From contig LSIB01000156.1 of assembly GCA_001556025.1 (NCBI GenBank), forward strand, positions 62,001 to 126,000: a DNA stretch of 64,000 nucleotides, read 5' to 3'. Within the stretch, counting starts at the first letter, position 1. Each line of letters starts with the position of its first letter. A model generated the notes under the pieces. That model had not been told where the DNA came from, did no database searches, and saw only the letters and a program-made list of their open reading frames with translations. The translations under genes and the position numbers were made by a program. Shown here piece after piece: positions 50,437 to 57,508 of the stretch. This stretch comes from Rhizobiales bacterium CCH3-A5 (GTDB lineage: Bacteria > Pseudomonadota > Alphaproteobacteria > Rhizobiales > Beijerinckiaceae).

Positions 50437-52035
50437 TCACCCGATCGGGTTGATGTCGTCCACCAGCCTGAGCAGATCGGCCATGGTGAAGTCGCCTGAC
50501 TTCGCCGAGGGCAGCGTCGGCTTCCAGTTCTTCTCGCGCCAGATATAGGATTGCGGGTCGCCATGGACGAGGCCGACGAAGACCTCCGAGACGATGACCG
50601 AGCCGACAGGGCCGAGCCGCTCGCCGTTCCTGCGGACCTGCGCCTCCTTCAGAATGTAATACCAAAGCGGGGTCGCCTTATCGAGGCCCTGCTTCTTGGC
50701 CTCGATCCCGTCCGGCCCGGTCGCGATTTCGGCCGGCGTCAGCGGGTTCTTGACCTTGAGATGGGCGGCCACGTCCTGCCCTGACGGCAGGCCGAGCATG
50801 ACGCCGCGCTTGAGGTTGCGGAAGGCGAGGTTGCCGCCGCCGCCAGGCAGGTTGTGAAGTTCCTCGACCAGCAGCGGATCGAGCCGCCTTGTCGGGTTGA
50901 AGGCGAAATTCGGCGTCCCGGCCGGCGTGCCGAGATCATAGAAGCGCCGCCAGTCGATGATCCAGTTGCTCGGCAGCTTCTCGACCGGCAGCGGCCCGCC
51001 CGGCGGCGGATTGGGCATCAGGTCGCCGATGATCTGCCCCGACAGGCCGGTGAAGCCGAAGAGCAGGTCGAAGCCGATGTCCTGGAAGACGCGGTTGTGG
51101 CTATAGCGCTGCCTGACCATCGAGTGGCCAAGCCGGTAGGCGGCGGCCGAGAACTCGACCGGCATATAGGGCGTGCGCTTGAAGCGGTAGAACTTGCGCC
51201 CGTCATGCAGGATCTTCGCGACGATGCCGGGTTCGGTCAGGCGTTCGACGAAATCATGCAGCACGAGCCACTGATAGTGCCAGGTGACGATGCGGCGCGC
51301 CTCGGCGAAGAGATCGAGCGGCGGATTGGTCCCGCCGGCCAGGATGTCGCAGACCTTGTTGTGGAACTTCAGGAAGGCGAGATGGGTCTGCGCCACCAGC
51401 AGATTCTCGTCGTTGCGGTGATCGCCGATGATGGCCATGCCCTCGGGCGAGCGCGGCAGATCGTTGAAAAAGTCGCCGGTGACGCCGCCGAAGCCGACGG
51501 TGATGTTCTTGCCGATCACGAATTTCGGGCCGTGCTTCGAGAAACCCGGCCCGCTGCGCGCATAAAGCTGCGGCGAGCCGTCCGGCCCCAGCCCGTAAAG
51601 CGCGTCGAGATCGAGGCTCGGGGTGCGGAAATTCTCGACGCCGAGCGGGTCCTTCTGCTTGTCGCCGAGCGAGGTCAGATCGAGCGTGATGTCGTGATCG
51701 ACGAACTGCCCGAGATAGGTGAAGCCGGCCGGGATGTTGGGATTGTCCTTGGCGGTGTCGGCCGGGTCGGCGTCGAGCATCGCCTCGGCCAGCGCCTTGA
51801 GCTTGGCGTCCGAGACCTGCAGCGGCGCAAGTTTTGGAAACATCCGGCCGAACATGCCGGGATCCTTGTGGCCCGATAGCGCATCCAGCACCTCGCGGGT
51901 GGCGTGCCGGCCGGCGACGCCGTGGCCGGGCGTGACCTTGACGGCGTTGGCCTTGGCCATCGGCGTGATCAAGAGTTCGGCGGGAAGGCTCGCGCCCGAT
52001 TTGGTGACGGGCGGCAATGTCGCGGTGTCAGGCAT
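50437..52035 (-). CDS. Animal-type haem peroxidase
   Basis: A 532-residue peroxidase of the animal haem peroxidase superfamily. The distal His lies in YLGQFVDHDITLDLT, the catalytic Arg region in GDHRNDENLLVAQTHLAFLK and the proximal His in AAAYRLGHSMVRQRY. No signal peptide is seen, although bacterial members can leave by other routes. It stands alone, with a 200-bp AT-rich region upstream. Natural substrate unknown. Confidence 0.92.
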   Translation of the reverse strand: MPDTATLPPVTKSGASLPAELLITPMAKANAVKVTPGHGVAGRHATREVLDALSGHKDPGMFGRMFPKLAPLQVSDAKLKALAEAMLDADPADTAKDNPNIPAGFTYLGQFVDHDITLDLTSLGDKQKDPLGVENFRTPSLDLDALYGLGPDGSPQLYARSGPGFSKHGPKFVIGKNITVGFGGVTGDFFNDLPRSPEGMAIIGDHRNDENLLVAQTHLAFLKFHNKVCDILAGGTNPPLDLFAEARRIVTWHYQWLVLHDFVERLTEPGIVAKILHDGRKFYRFKRTPYMPVEFSAAAYRLGHSMVRQRYSHNRVFQDIGFDLLFGFTGLSGQIIGDLMPNPPPGGPLPVEKLPSNWIIDWRRFYDLGTPAGTPNFAFNPTRRLDPLLVEELHNLPGGGGNLAFRNLKRGVMLGLPSGQDVAAHLKVKNPLTPAEIATGPDGIEAKKQGLDKATPLWYYILKEAQVRRNGERLGPVGSVIVSEVFVGLVHGDPQSYIWREKNWKPTLPSAKSGDFTMADLLRLVDDINPIG

Positions 52036-52242
52036 GGAAAATCTCCTGTCGCTATGGCGCGCGGCGGCGCCGCTCGCGTGAAAGGTTCATCCCCCAAATC
52101 CCCATGGCTTCGATGCGATGCGCGCTCCCGTGGCGTCTGCGGCCTCCCTTTCGCAACCCGGACAGCGTCGATTTAGTTTTAAATTCGAAATAACCGTATT
52201 CATATCGCGCATCTCGGTTTTGTCTAATGCGAATCCTTTTCC
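52036..52242. other. AT-rich intergenic region upstream of the peroxidase gene
   Basis: The 444-bp gap between peroxidase and comM genes is markedly AT-richer than the rest of the chromosome, especially 52170-52335 (for example TTTAGTTTTAAATTCGAAAT). It presumably carries the peroxidase promoter. I see no convincing gene in this first half; the second half holds a 35-codon frame described separately. Confidence 0.5.
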
Positions 52243-52350
52243 ATGACAAGCAAACGTACTCCGTTTACAATTAAACTATTCGCATTTGCTATGATCGTCG
52301 TCGCAATTGCTGGCCAATATCTTTTTCCTATAGCCCGCTGCGACGACTGA
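52243..52350 (+). CDS. Possible 35-residue single-helix membrane peptide
   Basis: An ATG-initiated frame encodes a Lys/Arg-rich start (MTSKRTPFTIK), one hydrophobic helix (LFAFAMIVVAIAGQYLF) and the tail PIARCDD. The layout is that of a small membrane protein, but there is no clear ribosome-binding site and codon use is unlike the neighbours, so it may be chance or a remnant. A palindrome overlaps its stop codon. Confidence 0.3.
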   Translation: MTSKRTPFTIKLFAFAMIVVAIAGQYLFPIARCDD

Positions 52351-52357
52351 CAGTCGT
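52343..52357. promoter_or_regulatory. Palindrome ACGACTG-A-CAGTCGT
   Basis: A perfect 7-bp inverted repeat around one A in the peroxidase-comM gap, overlapping the stop codon of the small 35-codon frame. It could be a regulator site or a weak terminator hairpin; no T-run follows. Confidence 0.3.
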
Positions 52358-52479
52358 GGTCTACTGAGTTTTTCGAGTCCGAGACACGGCGCAGGATAAC
52401 CCTCGAACAAGTTCACGTTCCGTTCTTGCCAGATACGGTCCGCTCGACTAGGCTCCTCTTGGGACAGGGGCAGGCAGCG

Positions 52480-53325
52480 ATGGTGACGCGGGTCGCGACG
52501 GTGGCGTTCGAGGGCATCGAGGCGCGGGCCGTCGATGTCCAGGTGCAGGTGACCTCCGGCAACGTCAATTTCATCCTCGTCGGACTGCCCGACAAGGCGG
52601 TGGGCGAGAGCAAGGAGCGGGTGCGCGCGGCGCTGATCGCATCCGGCCTGGCGCTGCCGGCCAAGCGCATCACCGTCAATCTTGCGCCCGCCGACCTGCC
52701 CAAGGAAGGCAGCCATTACGACCTGCCGATCGCACTTGGCGTGATGGCGGCGATCGGGGCGATCCCGGCCGATGCGCTCGCCGGCTACACGGTGCTGGGG
52801 GAATTGGCGCTCGACGGCTCGATTGCGGCGGTCGCCGGCGTGCTGCCTGCCGCGATCGCGGCCTATGGCCGGGGCCAAGGGCTGATCTGCCCGCATGCGT
52901 CAGGCCCGGAAGCGGCGTGGGCGGCGGCCGACATCGACATTCTCGCGCCCCGCTCGCTGATCCAACTCGCCAACCATTTCAAGGGCACGCAGGTGATGGC
53001 GCGGCCCGAGCCGGCGGTCGCGCGGCAATCGGGCCCGCTGCCCGACCTCGCCGACATCAAGGGCCAGGAGAGCGCCAAGCGCGTGCTCGAGATCGCGGCG
53101 GCCGGCGGGCACAATCTGCTGATGAACGGGCCACCCGGCGCGGGGAAGTCGATGCTGGCGAGCCGGCTGCCCTCGATCCTGCCGCCGCTGACGCCGCGCG
53201 AACTGCTCGAAGTCTCGATGGTGCTCTCGGTCGCCGGCCATCTCGCCGATGGCGCGCTGACCGACCGGCGGCCGTTTCGCGCGCCGCACCATTCCGCCTC
53301 GATGGCGGCGCTGGTCGGCGGCGGG
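52480..53325 (+). pseudogene. comM: comM (yifB) 5' fragment, interrupted by a Tn7-like element
   Basis: The first 282 codons of ComM, an AAA+ Mg-chelatase-like helicase that aids branch migration during DNA uptake. The N-terminal domain (SGNVNFILVGLPDKAVGESK) and Walker A (MNGPPGAGKSMLASRLPSIL) are intact, and the frame reaches FRAPHHSASMAALVGGG, just before Walker B. There the transposon begins; reading on adds 11 foreign residues to a stop at 53361. The rest of the gene resumes at 63887. The truncated product lacks the catalytic core. Confidence 0.95.
53321..53325. repeat. Left copy of 5-bp target-site duplication (GCGGG)
   Basis: GCGGG directly abuts the left transposon tip (TGTAAATCC) and is repeated at 63882-63886. 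Five base pairs is the duplication length made by Tn7-family transposition. Confidence 0.93.
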
Positions 53326-53335
53326 TGTAAATCCT

Positions 53336-53374
53336 CATTATTAACGAGACTCAGTCACTAATTCTGCGACTCAT
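53336..53374 (+). repeat. Left-end transposase-binding repeats L1 and L2
   Basis: Two adjacent 19-bp motifs in direct order: CATTATTAACGAGACTCAG (53336-53354) and CACTAATTCTGCGACTCAT (53356-53374). They match the right-end motifs around CA....(T/G)..GAGACT. L1 starts 11 bp from the tip, the same offset as R1 on the right. By analogy with Tn7 these are TnsB-binding sites. Confidence 0.75.
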
Positions 53375-53386
53375 TCGAGGCCGCAG

Positions 53387-55108
53387 ATGTCTGACGTTCG
53401 CGTTCATCGCATATCCGCCTTTCCTGATGGGGTCTGGTGGGTCCGTTGGATTGATGGCGTCTCCATCATCTCCGCGATGCCAGGCACGCCGACCGTGAAG
53501 GTCGTCCTCAGTCCAGTCCCGTCAGCGCCAGCCGGAACGGTCAAGCTGGTCGATGTCGCCAAGATCGCCACTGGCAATAAGACGGCCGAGGTCGCGATCG
53601 GCCTGATCGCCGGCCTGGCCATTGGCATGGTCTTCGAGGACGGCGTCCTCGTGGACCGGCTGGCGGCGGATGAGCGGGACTTCGAGTTTGATCTGGACCA
53701 TGACGTCTCGACCTCGCGACCGGCCAACGCTCCTTCGCCCGTGCCGCAGCCGGCATGGTGGAAGAGCAACAGGTACGACATCCTTTCTGCTTCGGCGTAT
53801 CCTCGTGTGCTGAGGGCCGACTCGTTCTGCGCCGTCCTCCAGAATGGGTTCGACAAGACGATCGCGATCATCCCTGCGGCTGAGGTCGTGCGCGCATTCG
53901 TGGCGCCCCACTCGGACATCGCCACGATGGCGTTTGCCGGCCCTTGGTCGGTCGGAATGTCAAGCCTAGTCGATGTCGAGGCGTCGGGTATCGACGAGGA
54001 CGGCAACTGGCGCGTCGTGGCGCGAGGGAAGCGCCTGGGCAAGGACATGGTCGTTCCCGTCGCTAACCTGATGGAGCCGTTCAACCCGGCGGGCTTCCGT
54101 GCCGCTAGCCTCATCCATTCGACCCTGGTGGCCAAGGGCGGACGGATATCGGCAGCGTTGCCGTTCGAGGAGTGTCGGCTGCGCTTTAGGGCCAAGTCCC
54201 TTTTGCTGCACTCGGGCAAGTACCTGGTCACCGAGATCGTTCGGGCAGAATGGCCTCATACGCACGGGATCGTCCTTGTCGAACCTGGCCCGTTGGCGGA
54301 CCTTGGCGCCGATGCGTTCCAGAGATCCTATCCTATCGACGCCCTCGCGCTTCCATACGATAGGACAGATCCGCTCGATGTCGTTTCCGATCAGGTGCCG
54401 GCGCAGTCAACGGAGACGGCGAAGATGTTCGGCGGCGCCGTTTGGGATCGGCTCCCTGTTCCCGAGGTCATGCGAGGGGATGTACGTCCGCGACCTGATC
54501 TTCTTCCGATCCCGAAGCCTGGCTCCGTCACGTCGGCGGCGGCCGTTGGCGCGCCATCTCCGCGTGCGTCCGTCGCGCAGGGCGTGATCAGCCAAGGGTC
54601 GAAGCTATCGGAATGTGCTCGCTTCGAGGCCGCCGCAGCGATGTTCGATGACCTAGTTGACGGCGGCGGCATCGTCTCATGGCGGCCTCTGCCCGAGCCG
54701 GGTCGTTTAAGGCAGCTCGGATCGCGCGACGTCTGGGCGTTTGCGGTATCGATGCCCGGGCAACCAGGAAGCTGGCGCTATGTCGACAAAGCGCGCGGGG
54801 TCCTTCGCTCCGCTATGGTCTGCGAGATCACGCTCCAAGGCGGTCGCGTCGCCTACTGGATCGAGATCGAGCCCGGGCTGGGAGAGACATTTCAGTCTTT
54901 GGCGTTCAGTGCCGCGCCATCCATTGTACTGGGAGCGATCAAGAAGCTCCTCCATCATGCGGTCAAGTTGCGGGGCGTATGGGGCGATCCTGGCGCCTTG
55001 GCCAACGGCGCTGGGCTTCGCGACGCCGGGACATGGCGGCATCGCACCTTGAAGGGCGGAGGGCAAAACGGTGCCAGAGCACTCGCCTTCATTGCAACGT
55101 TGTTTTGA
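53387..55108 (+). CDS. TnsE-like protein (candidate target-selection factor)
   Basis: A 573-residue protein with no annotation I can assign with certainty. Several segments line up in order with Tn7 TnsE (538 residues): an N-terminal HRISAFPDGVWWVRWIDG; a middle IIPAAEVVRAFVAPHSD; KYLVTEIVRAEWP, matching the TnsE YLVEEIVGLE region; and a C-terminal domain with FDDLVDGGG, VLRSAMVCEITLQGGRVAYW and IEIEPGLGETFQSLAFSAA, then VWGDPG. It begins 12 bp after repeat L2 and faces inward, converging with the endonuclease gene. TnsE guides Tn7 into mobile plasmids; a similar role is inferred. Confidence 0.55.
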   Translation: MSDVRVHRISAFPDGVWWVRWIDGVSIISAMPGTPTVKVVLSPVPSAPAGTVKLVDVAKIATGNKTAEVAIGLIAGLAIGMVFEDGVLVDRLAADERDFEFDLDHDVSTSRPANAPSPVPQPAWWKSNRYDILSASAYPRVLRADSFCAVLQNGFDKTIAIIPAAEVVRAFVAPHSDIATMAFAGPWSVGMSSLVDVEASGIDEDGNWRVVARGKRLGKDMVVPVANLMEPFNPAGFRAASLIHSTLVAKGGRISAALPFEECRLRFRAKSLLLHSGKYLVTEIVRAEWPHTHGIVLVEPGPLADLGADAFQRSYPIDALALPYDRTDPLDVVSDQVPAQSTETAKMFGGAVWDRLPVPEVMRGDVRPRPDLLPIPKPGSVTSAAAVGAPSPRASVAQGVISQGSKLSECARFEAAAAMFDDLVDGGGIVSWRPLPEPGRLRQLGSRDVWAFAVSMPGQPGSWRYVDKARGVLRSAMVCEITLQGGRVAYWIEIEPGLGETFQSLAFSAAPSIVLGAIKKLLHHAVKLRGVWGDPGALANGAGLRDAGTWRHRTLKGGGQNGARALAFIATLF

Positions 55109-55117
55109 AATCTCTCG

Positions 55118-56101
55118 TCATGATTCTATGAAATGTATCTTCAGGCTTGGATCGGTTTCGTACGCGTCGATAAGATCATTATAACGATCCACGAATTCTC
55201 CGACCTTGATACGACGATCTTTTTGCTCGAACCTACTTAGTTCGAAAATATTCGATGCGATGAACTGCTCGATCTCGAACACGTCGATGCGGTTTTCGAT
55301 TCCGATGTCTTGAGCGAAGGTCTCGGCAATCGTAACTCGGGCGTAGACGGTAACAATAATCGGCCTAAGGCCGCGACTTAAGTTTTCTCTGCATTTTTCC
55401 AGTAGTTGTACGGACGGAGCCGTGGTTACGTGGATGCATACATCATTGATTAAGAAGTCGCCGTGCCGGCCTCGGGCATCGTTTTGATTAGCTCCATGAT
55501 GGCGACTGGTATCGACGCCCAATACCAAGTCGAGCTTCGCGCCGATCAGGTGCTGGGAAAGCGTTCCGGCGAAGTTGAAGCCCTGCTGCTGGCGCTGTCG
55601 ATCTTCGGCTTGCTTCATCAAGTTGCGTATCATGGCTCTTAGGCCAAGTGATGGATCGAGCTTCAGTTCGAACGGCTTCGCCGCGAAGAAGTCTCGGACC
55701 CGCTCAAGCCAGAAGTGCATGAGGGCTGCAAGATCAAGAAGCCCGTCTTCATTCAATCTGTTTAAGAATTCAACGTAGGCGTGCATGTGTAGCGCCGCGC
55801 CGCGGTTTGTGCGCCCGACTTCCGTCCCAAGTGATTTCTCAATGCCGTTTGCCTTGAGGATACGGTTGATGCTGGATCCACTCAGATTTTTGACCTGGGT
55901 GCCTGCCTTTGCCAGGAAGTCGTCGGATTTGAGCGGGAAGGGTTGAGGAGTTTTGGTCAGAGTCTGTGTGAGGATCAGCGCGACGCCGAGGGAGCCCTTT
56001 CGGCGGAAATCCGTCTCAGATGCCTTTCTGTTGGTATTGGCGGCGATAAAGGCGTCGAATCGCTCCCTCAGCAGAACGTTGGCCGTGGCGCTGTCGGACA
56101 T
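55118..56101 (-). CDS. Putative type II restriction endonuclease (DUF4928-like)
   Basis: A 327-residue protein, 3 bp downstream of a DNA cytosine methyltransferase gene. The C-terminal half has HHGANQNDARGRHGDFLIND, then VCIHVTTAPSVQLLEKCREN, a pattern I associate with DUF4928 proteins beside cytosine methyltransferases. The GDF...D..IHVT core could be a variant PD-(D/E)xK nuclease site in which the usual Lys is replaced. GC content is visibly lower than in the chromosome. Function as the cognate nuclease is inferred from gene order. Confidence 0.65.
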   Translation of the reverse strand: MSDSATANVLLRERFDAFIAANTNRKASETDFRRKGSLGVALILTQTLTKTPQPFPLKSDDFLAKAGTQVKNLSGSSINRILKANGIEKSLGTEVGRTNRGAALHMHAYVEFLNRLNEDGLLDLAALMHFWLERVRDFFAAKPFELKLDPSLGLRAMIRNLMKQAEDRQRQQQGFNFAGTLSQHLIGAKLDLVLGVDTSRHHGANQNDARGRHGDFLINDVCIHVTTAPSVQLLEKCRENLSRGLRPIIVTVYARVTIAETFAQDIGIENRIDVFEIEQFIASNIFELSRFEQKDRRIKVGEFVDRYNDLIDAYETDPSLKIHFIES

Positions 56102-56104
56102 GGA

Positions 56105-57283
56105 TCATTCCGCCGCTTGGGCTATTGGAAGCGGCGTGTTGCGATCCAGCATGGGCTCGAAGAGATGCGCCGCCAGGTGCCTAACCACAGGGATCGCGAC
56201 ACCGTCACCTGCGAGGTGATAGGCGTCATTGTACTTGGCCGGCAGGACATAGCTGTCCGGAAGTCCCATCAGCCGAGCGGCTTCGCGCGAAGACAGGAGG
56301 CGTGAGCGCACGCCCTTGCCGTCGACGACGATGATGGTCTGTCGCGATGAGCCACCGGACGGCGTTCGCAGGCAGCCGGCGGTGTTATCGAAGCGGACCT
56401 CCGCACGGCACACTTTCACGCCGGCCTCGATGCGGGTGCGCTTGTAGACGCCGCCGACGATCCGCTTGTTGCAGGCCTTCGCGGCCTCGACCTTCGCGAG
56501 ATGGCGCGGGTTCATCATGGCCATCAAGTTCGCCGTCTCGGACTTGGAGTGCCAGGAGACACCGACCGGATTCTCTTCGATGAGATCCGCGAAATGGACG
56601 TTCGACTTGCCGGGAACGGGCAGATTCCACCACACCCATTTCTTTTTTGCTTCCGATGTCATGACGTCGGAAGCGTTGACCAGTGCCTTTGGGTGCCATT
56701 CCGGCGAGGGGCCGGCAAGCATCATGTCGTTCGGAATGGTGCAGTCCGCACGGACCCCGATCATGAACATGCGCGGCCGCGACTGCGGCAGGAATCGGCG
56801 GGCGTCGATGATCACGGCACCAAAACGATAATCAGCGCCAGAGAAGGCTGAGGCGATGGCGGCGAAGTCCTGGCCGCCGTTCGAACTCAGCGCTCCGAAG
56901 ACGTTCTCGAGCACGATCAGGCGGGGCGCGCGGCGCTGATCGACGAGCTGACGCATAAGCTTCCAGAACGCCCAGAAGACGCCGGAGCGGGTATGGGTCT
57001 TGTTCGCTCGGTGGCCGATGCCGAGATAGTTGCCTGCGAGGGACAGGTCCTGGCACGGGAACGACGCCCAGGCGAGATCAGCCTCGCCTACGAGATCGGT
57101 AGGCGTCACCTTGTTGATGTCCTCGACCAACAGATCGTCAGGATTTCCATTGCTGGACCAGTTGGCGCGATAGGCCGCAGCCTTCATTTCGTCGAAGTCG
57201 TTGGCGAACAGGCAGGTCCAGTCAGGACCAAGGCCGGCCCTTGCCATTCCGCCGCCCGCGAAGAACTCGTAGAACGTTTTCAT
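56105..57283 (-). CDS. DNA (cytosine-5-)-methyltransferase
   Basis: A 392-residue C5-cytosine methyltransferase with the ordered motifs: I (YEFFAGGGMARAGLG), IV (SFPCQDLSLAGN), VI (LIVLENVFGAL), VIII (FLPQSRPRMFMIGV), IX (LLSSREAARLMGLPDSY) and X (YHLAGDGVAIPVVRHLA). The variable target-recognition region lies at about 200-320. It overlaps the end of the upstream regulator gene (ATGA) and precedes the putative nuclease by 3 bp, forming a three-gene restriction-modification operon carried as transposon cargo. Recognition sequence unknown. Confidence 0.93.
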   Translation of the reverse strand: MKTFYEFFAGGGMARAGLGPDWTCLFANDFDEMKAAAYRANWSSNGNPDDLLVEDINKVTPTDLVGEADLAWASFPCQDLSLAGNYLGIGHRANKTHTRSGVFWAFWKLMRQLVDQRRAPRLIVLENVFGALSSNGGQDFAAIASAFSGADYRFGAVIIDARRFLPQSRPRMFMIGVRADCTIPNDMMLAGPSPEWHPKALVNASDVMTSEAKKKWVWWNLPVPGKSNVHFADLIEENPVGVSWHSKSETANLMAMMNPRHLAKVEAAKACNKRIVGGVYKRTRIEAGVKVCRAEVRFDNTAGCLRTPSGGSSRQTIIVVDGKGVRSRLLSSREAARLMGLPDSYVLPAKYNDAYHLAGDGVAIPVVRHLAAHLFEPMLDRNTPLPIAQAAE

Positions 57284-57453
57284 CGTGAATCTCCGCGACG
57301 CGCCTTTTCATCCCGCTCCAGCTTCTCGATGACTGCCTGTGATATCCACGTGTTCCGGGAGACTTTTCCGGGCAGCGCCTTGCGCTGTTCGTCGATCTTA
57401 ACGAAAACCTCGGCAGGCAGTCTTAGATTGCTGGTGAATCGGGTCTCTTTCAT
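57280..57453 (-). CDS. Ribbon-helix-helix regulator of the restriction-modification operon
   Basis: A 57-residue protein of the Arc/CopG-like type: an N-terminal beta strand (RFTSNLRLPAEVFVKIDEQR) followed by two helices (RNTWISQAVIEKLERDEKAR). It is the first gene of the operon and overlaps the methyltransferase start by 4 bp, as controller proteins do in many R-M systems, though those are usually HTH proteins. Two GGCGCC boxes lie just upstream and are its probable operator. Confidence 0.75.
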   Translation of the reverse strand: MKETRFTSNLRLPAEVFVKIDEQRKALPGKVSRNTWISQAVIEKLERDEKARRGDSR

Positions 57454-57464
57454 CTCTCCATTCT

Positions 57465-57481
57465 GGCGCCATTTTGGCGCC
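57465..57481. promoter_or_regulatory. Double GGCGCC box upstream of the R-M operon
   Basis: GGCGCC occurs at 57465-57470 and 57476-57481, with centres 11 bp apart, one helical turn. On the minus strand the pair sits between TTGCAC and CAGAAT, which could be the -35 and -10 elements of the operon promoter, only 12 bp from the regulator ATG. This fits a cooperative ribbon-helix-helix operator. Confidence 0.6.
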
Positions 57482-57508
57482 GTGCAAGCCCTAATTTCAC
57501 TTTTTGTT

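Noticed and set aside
48108..50564. An 818-codon open frame opposite the TRAP permease, and similar long frames opposite the TPR protein (10485-12437) and the dehydrogenase/transporter operon (25230-28685)
   Set aside because: Their products are Arg/Asp/Glu/Gln/His-rich with no domain motifs, the usual mirror image of high-GC coding strands. The genes on the other strand have clear families.
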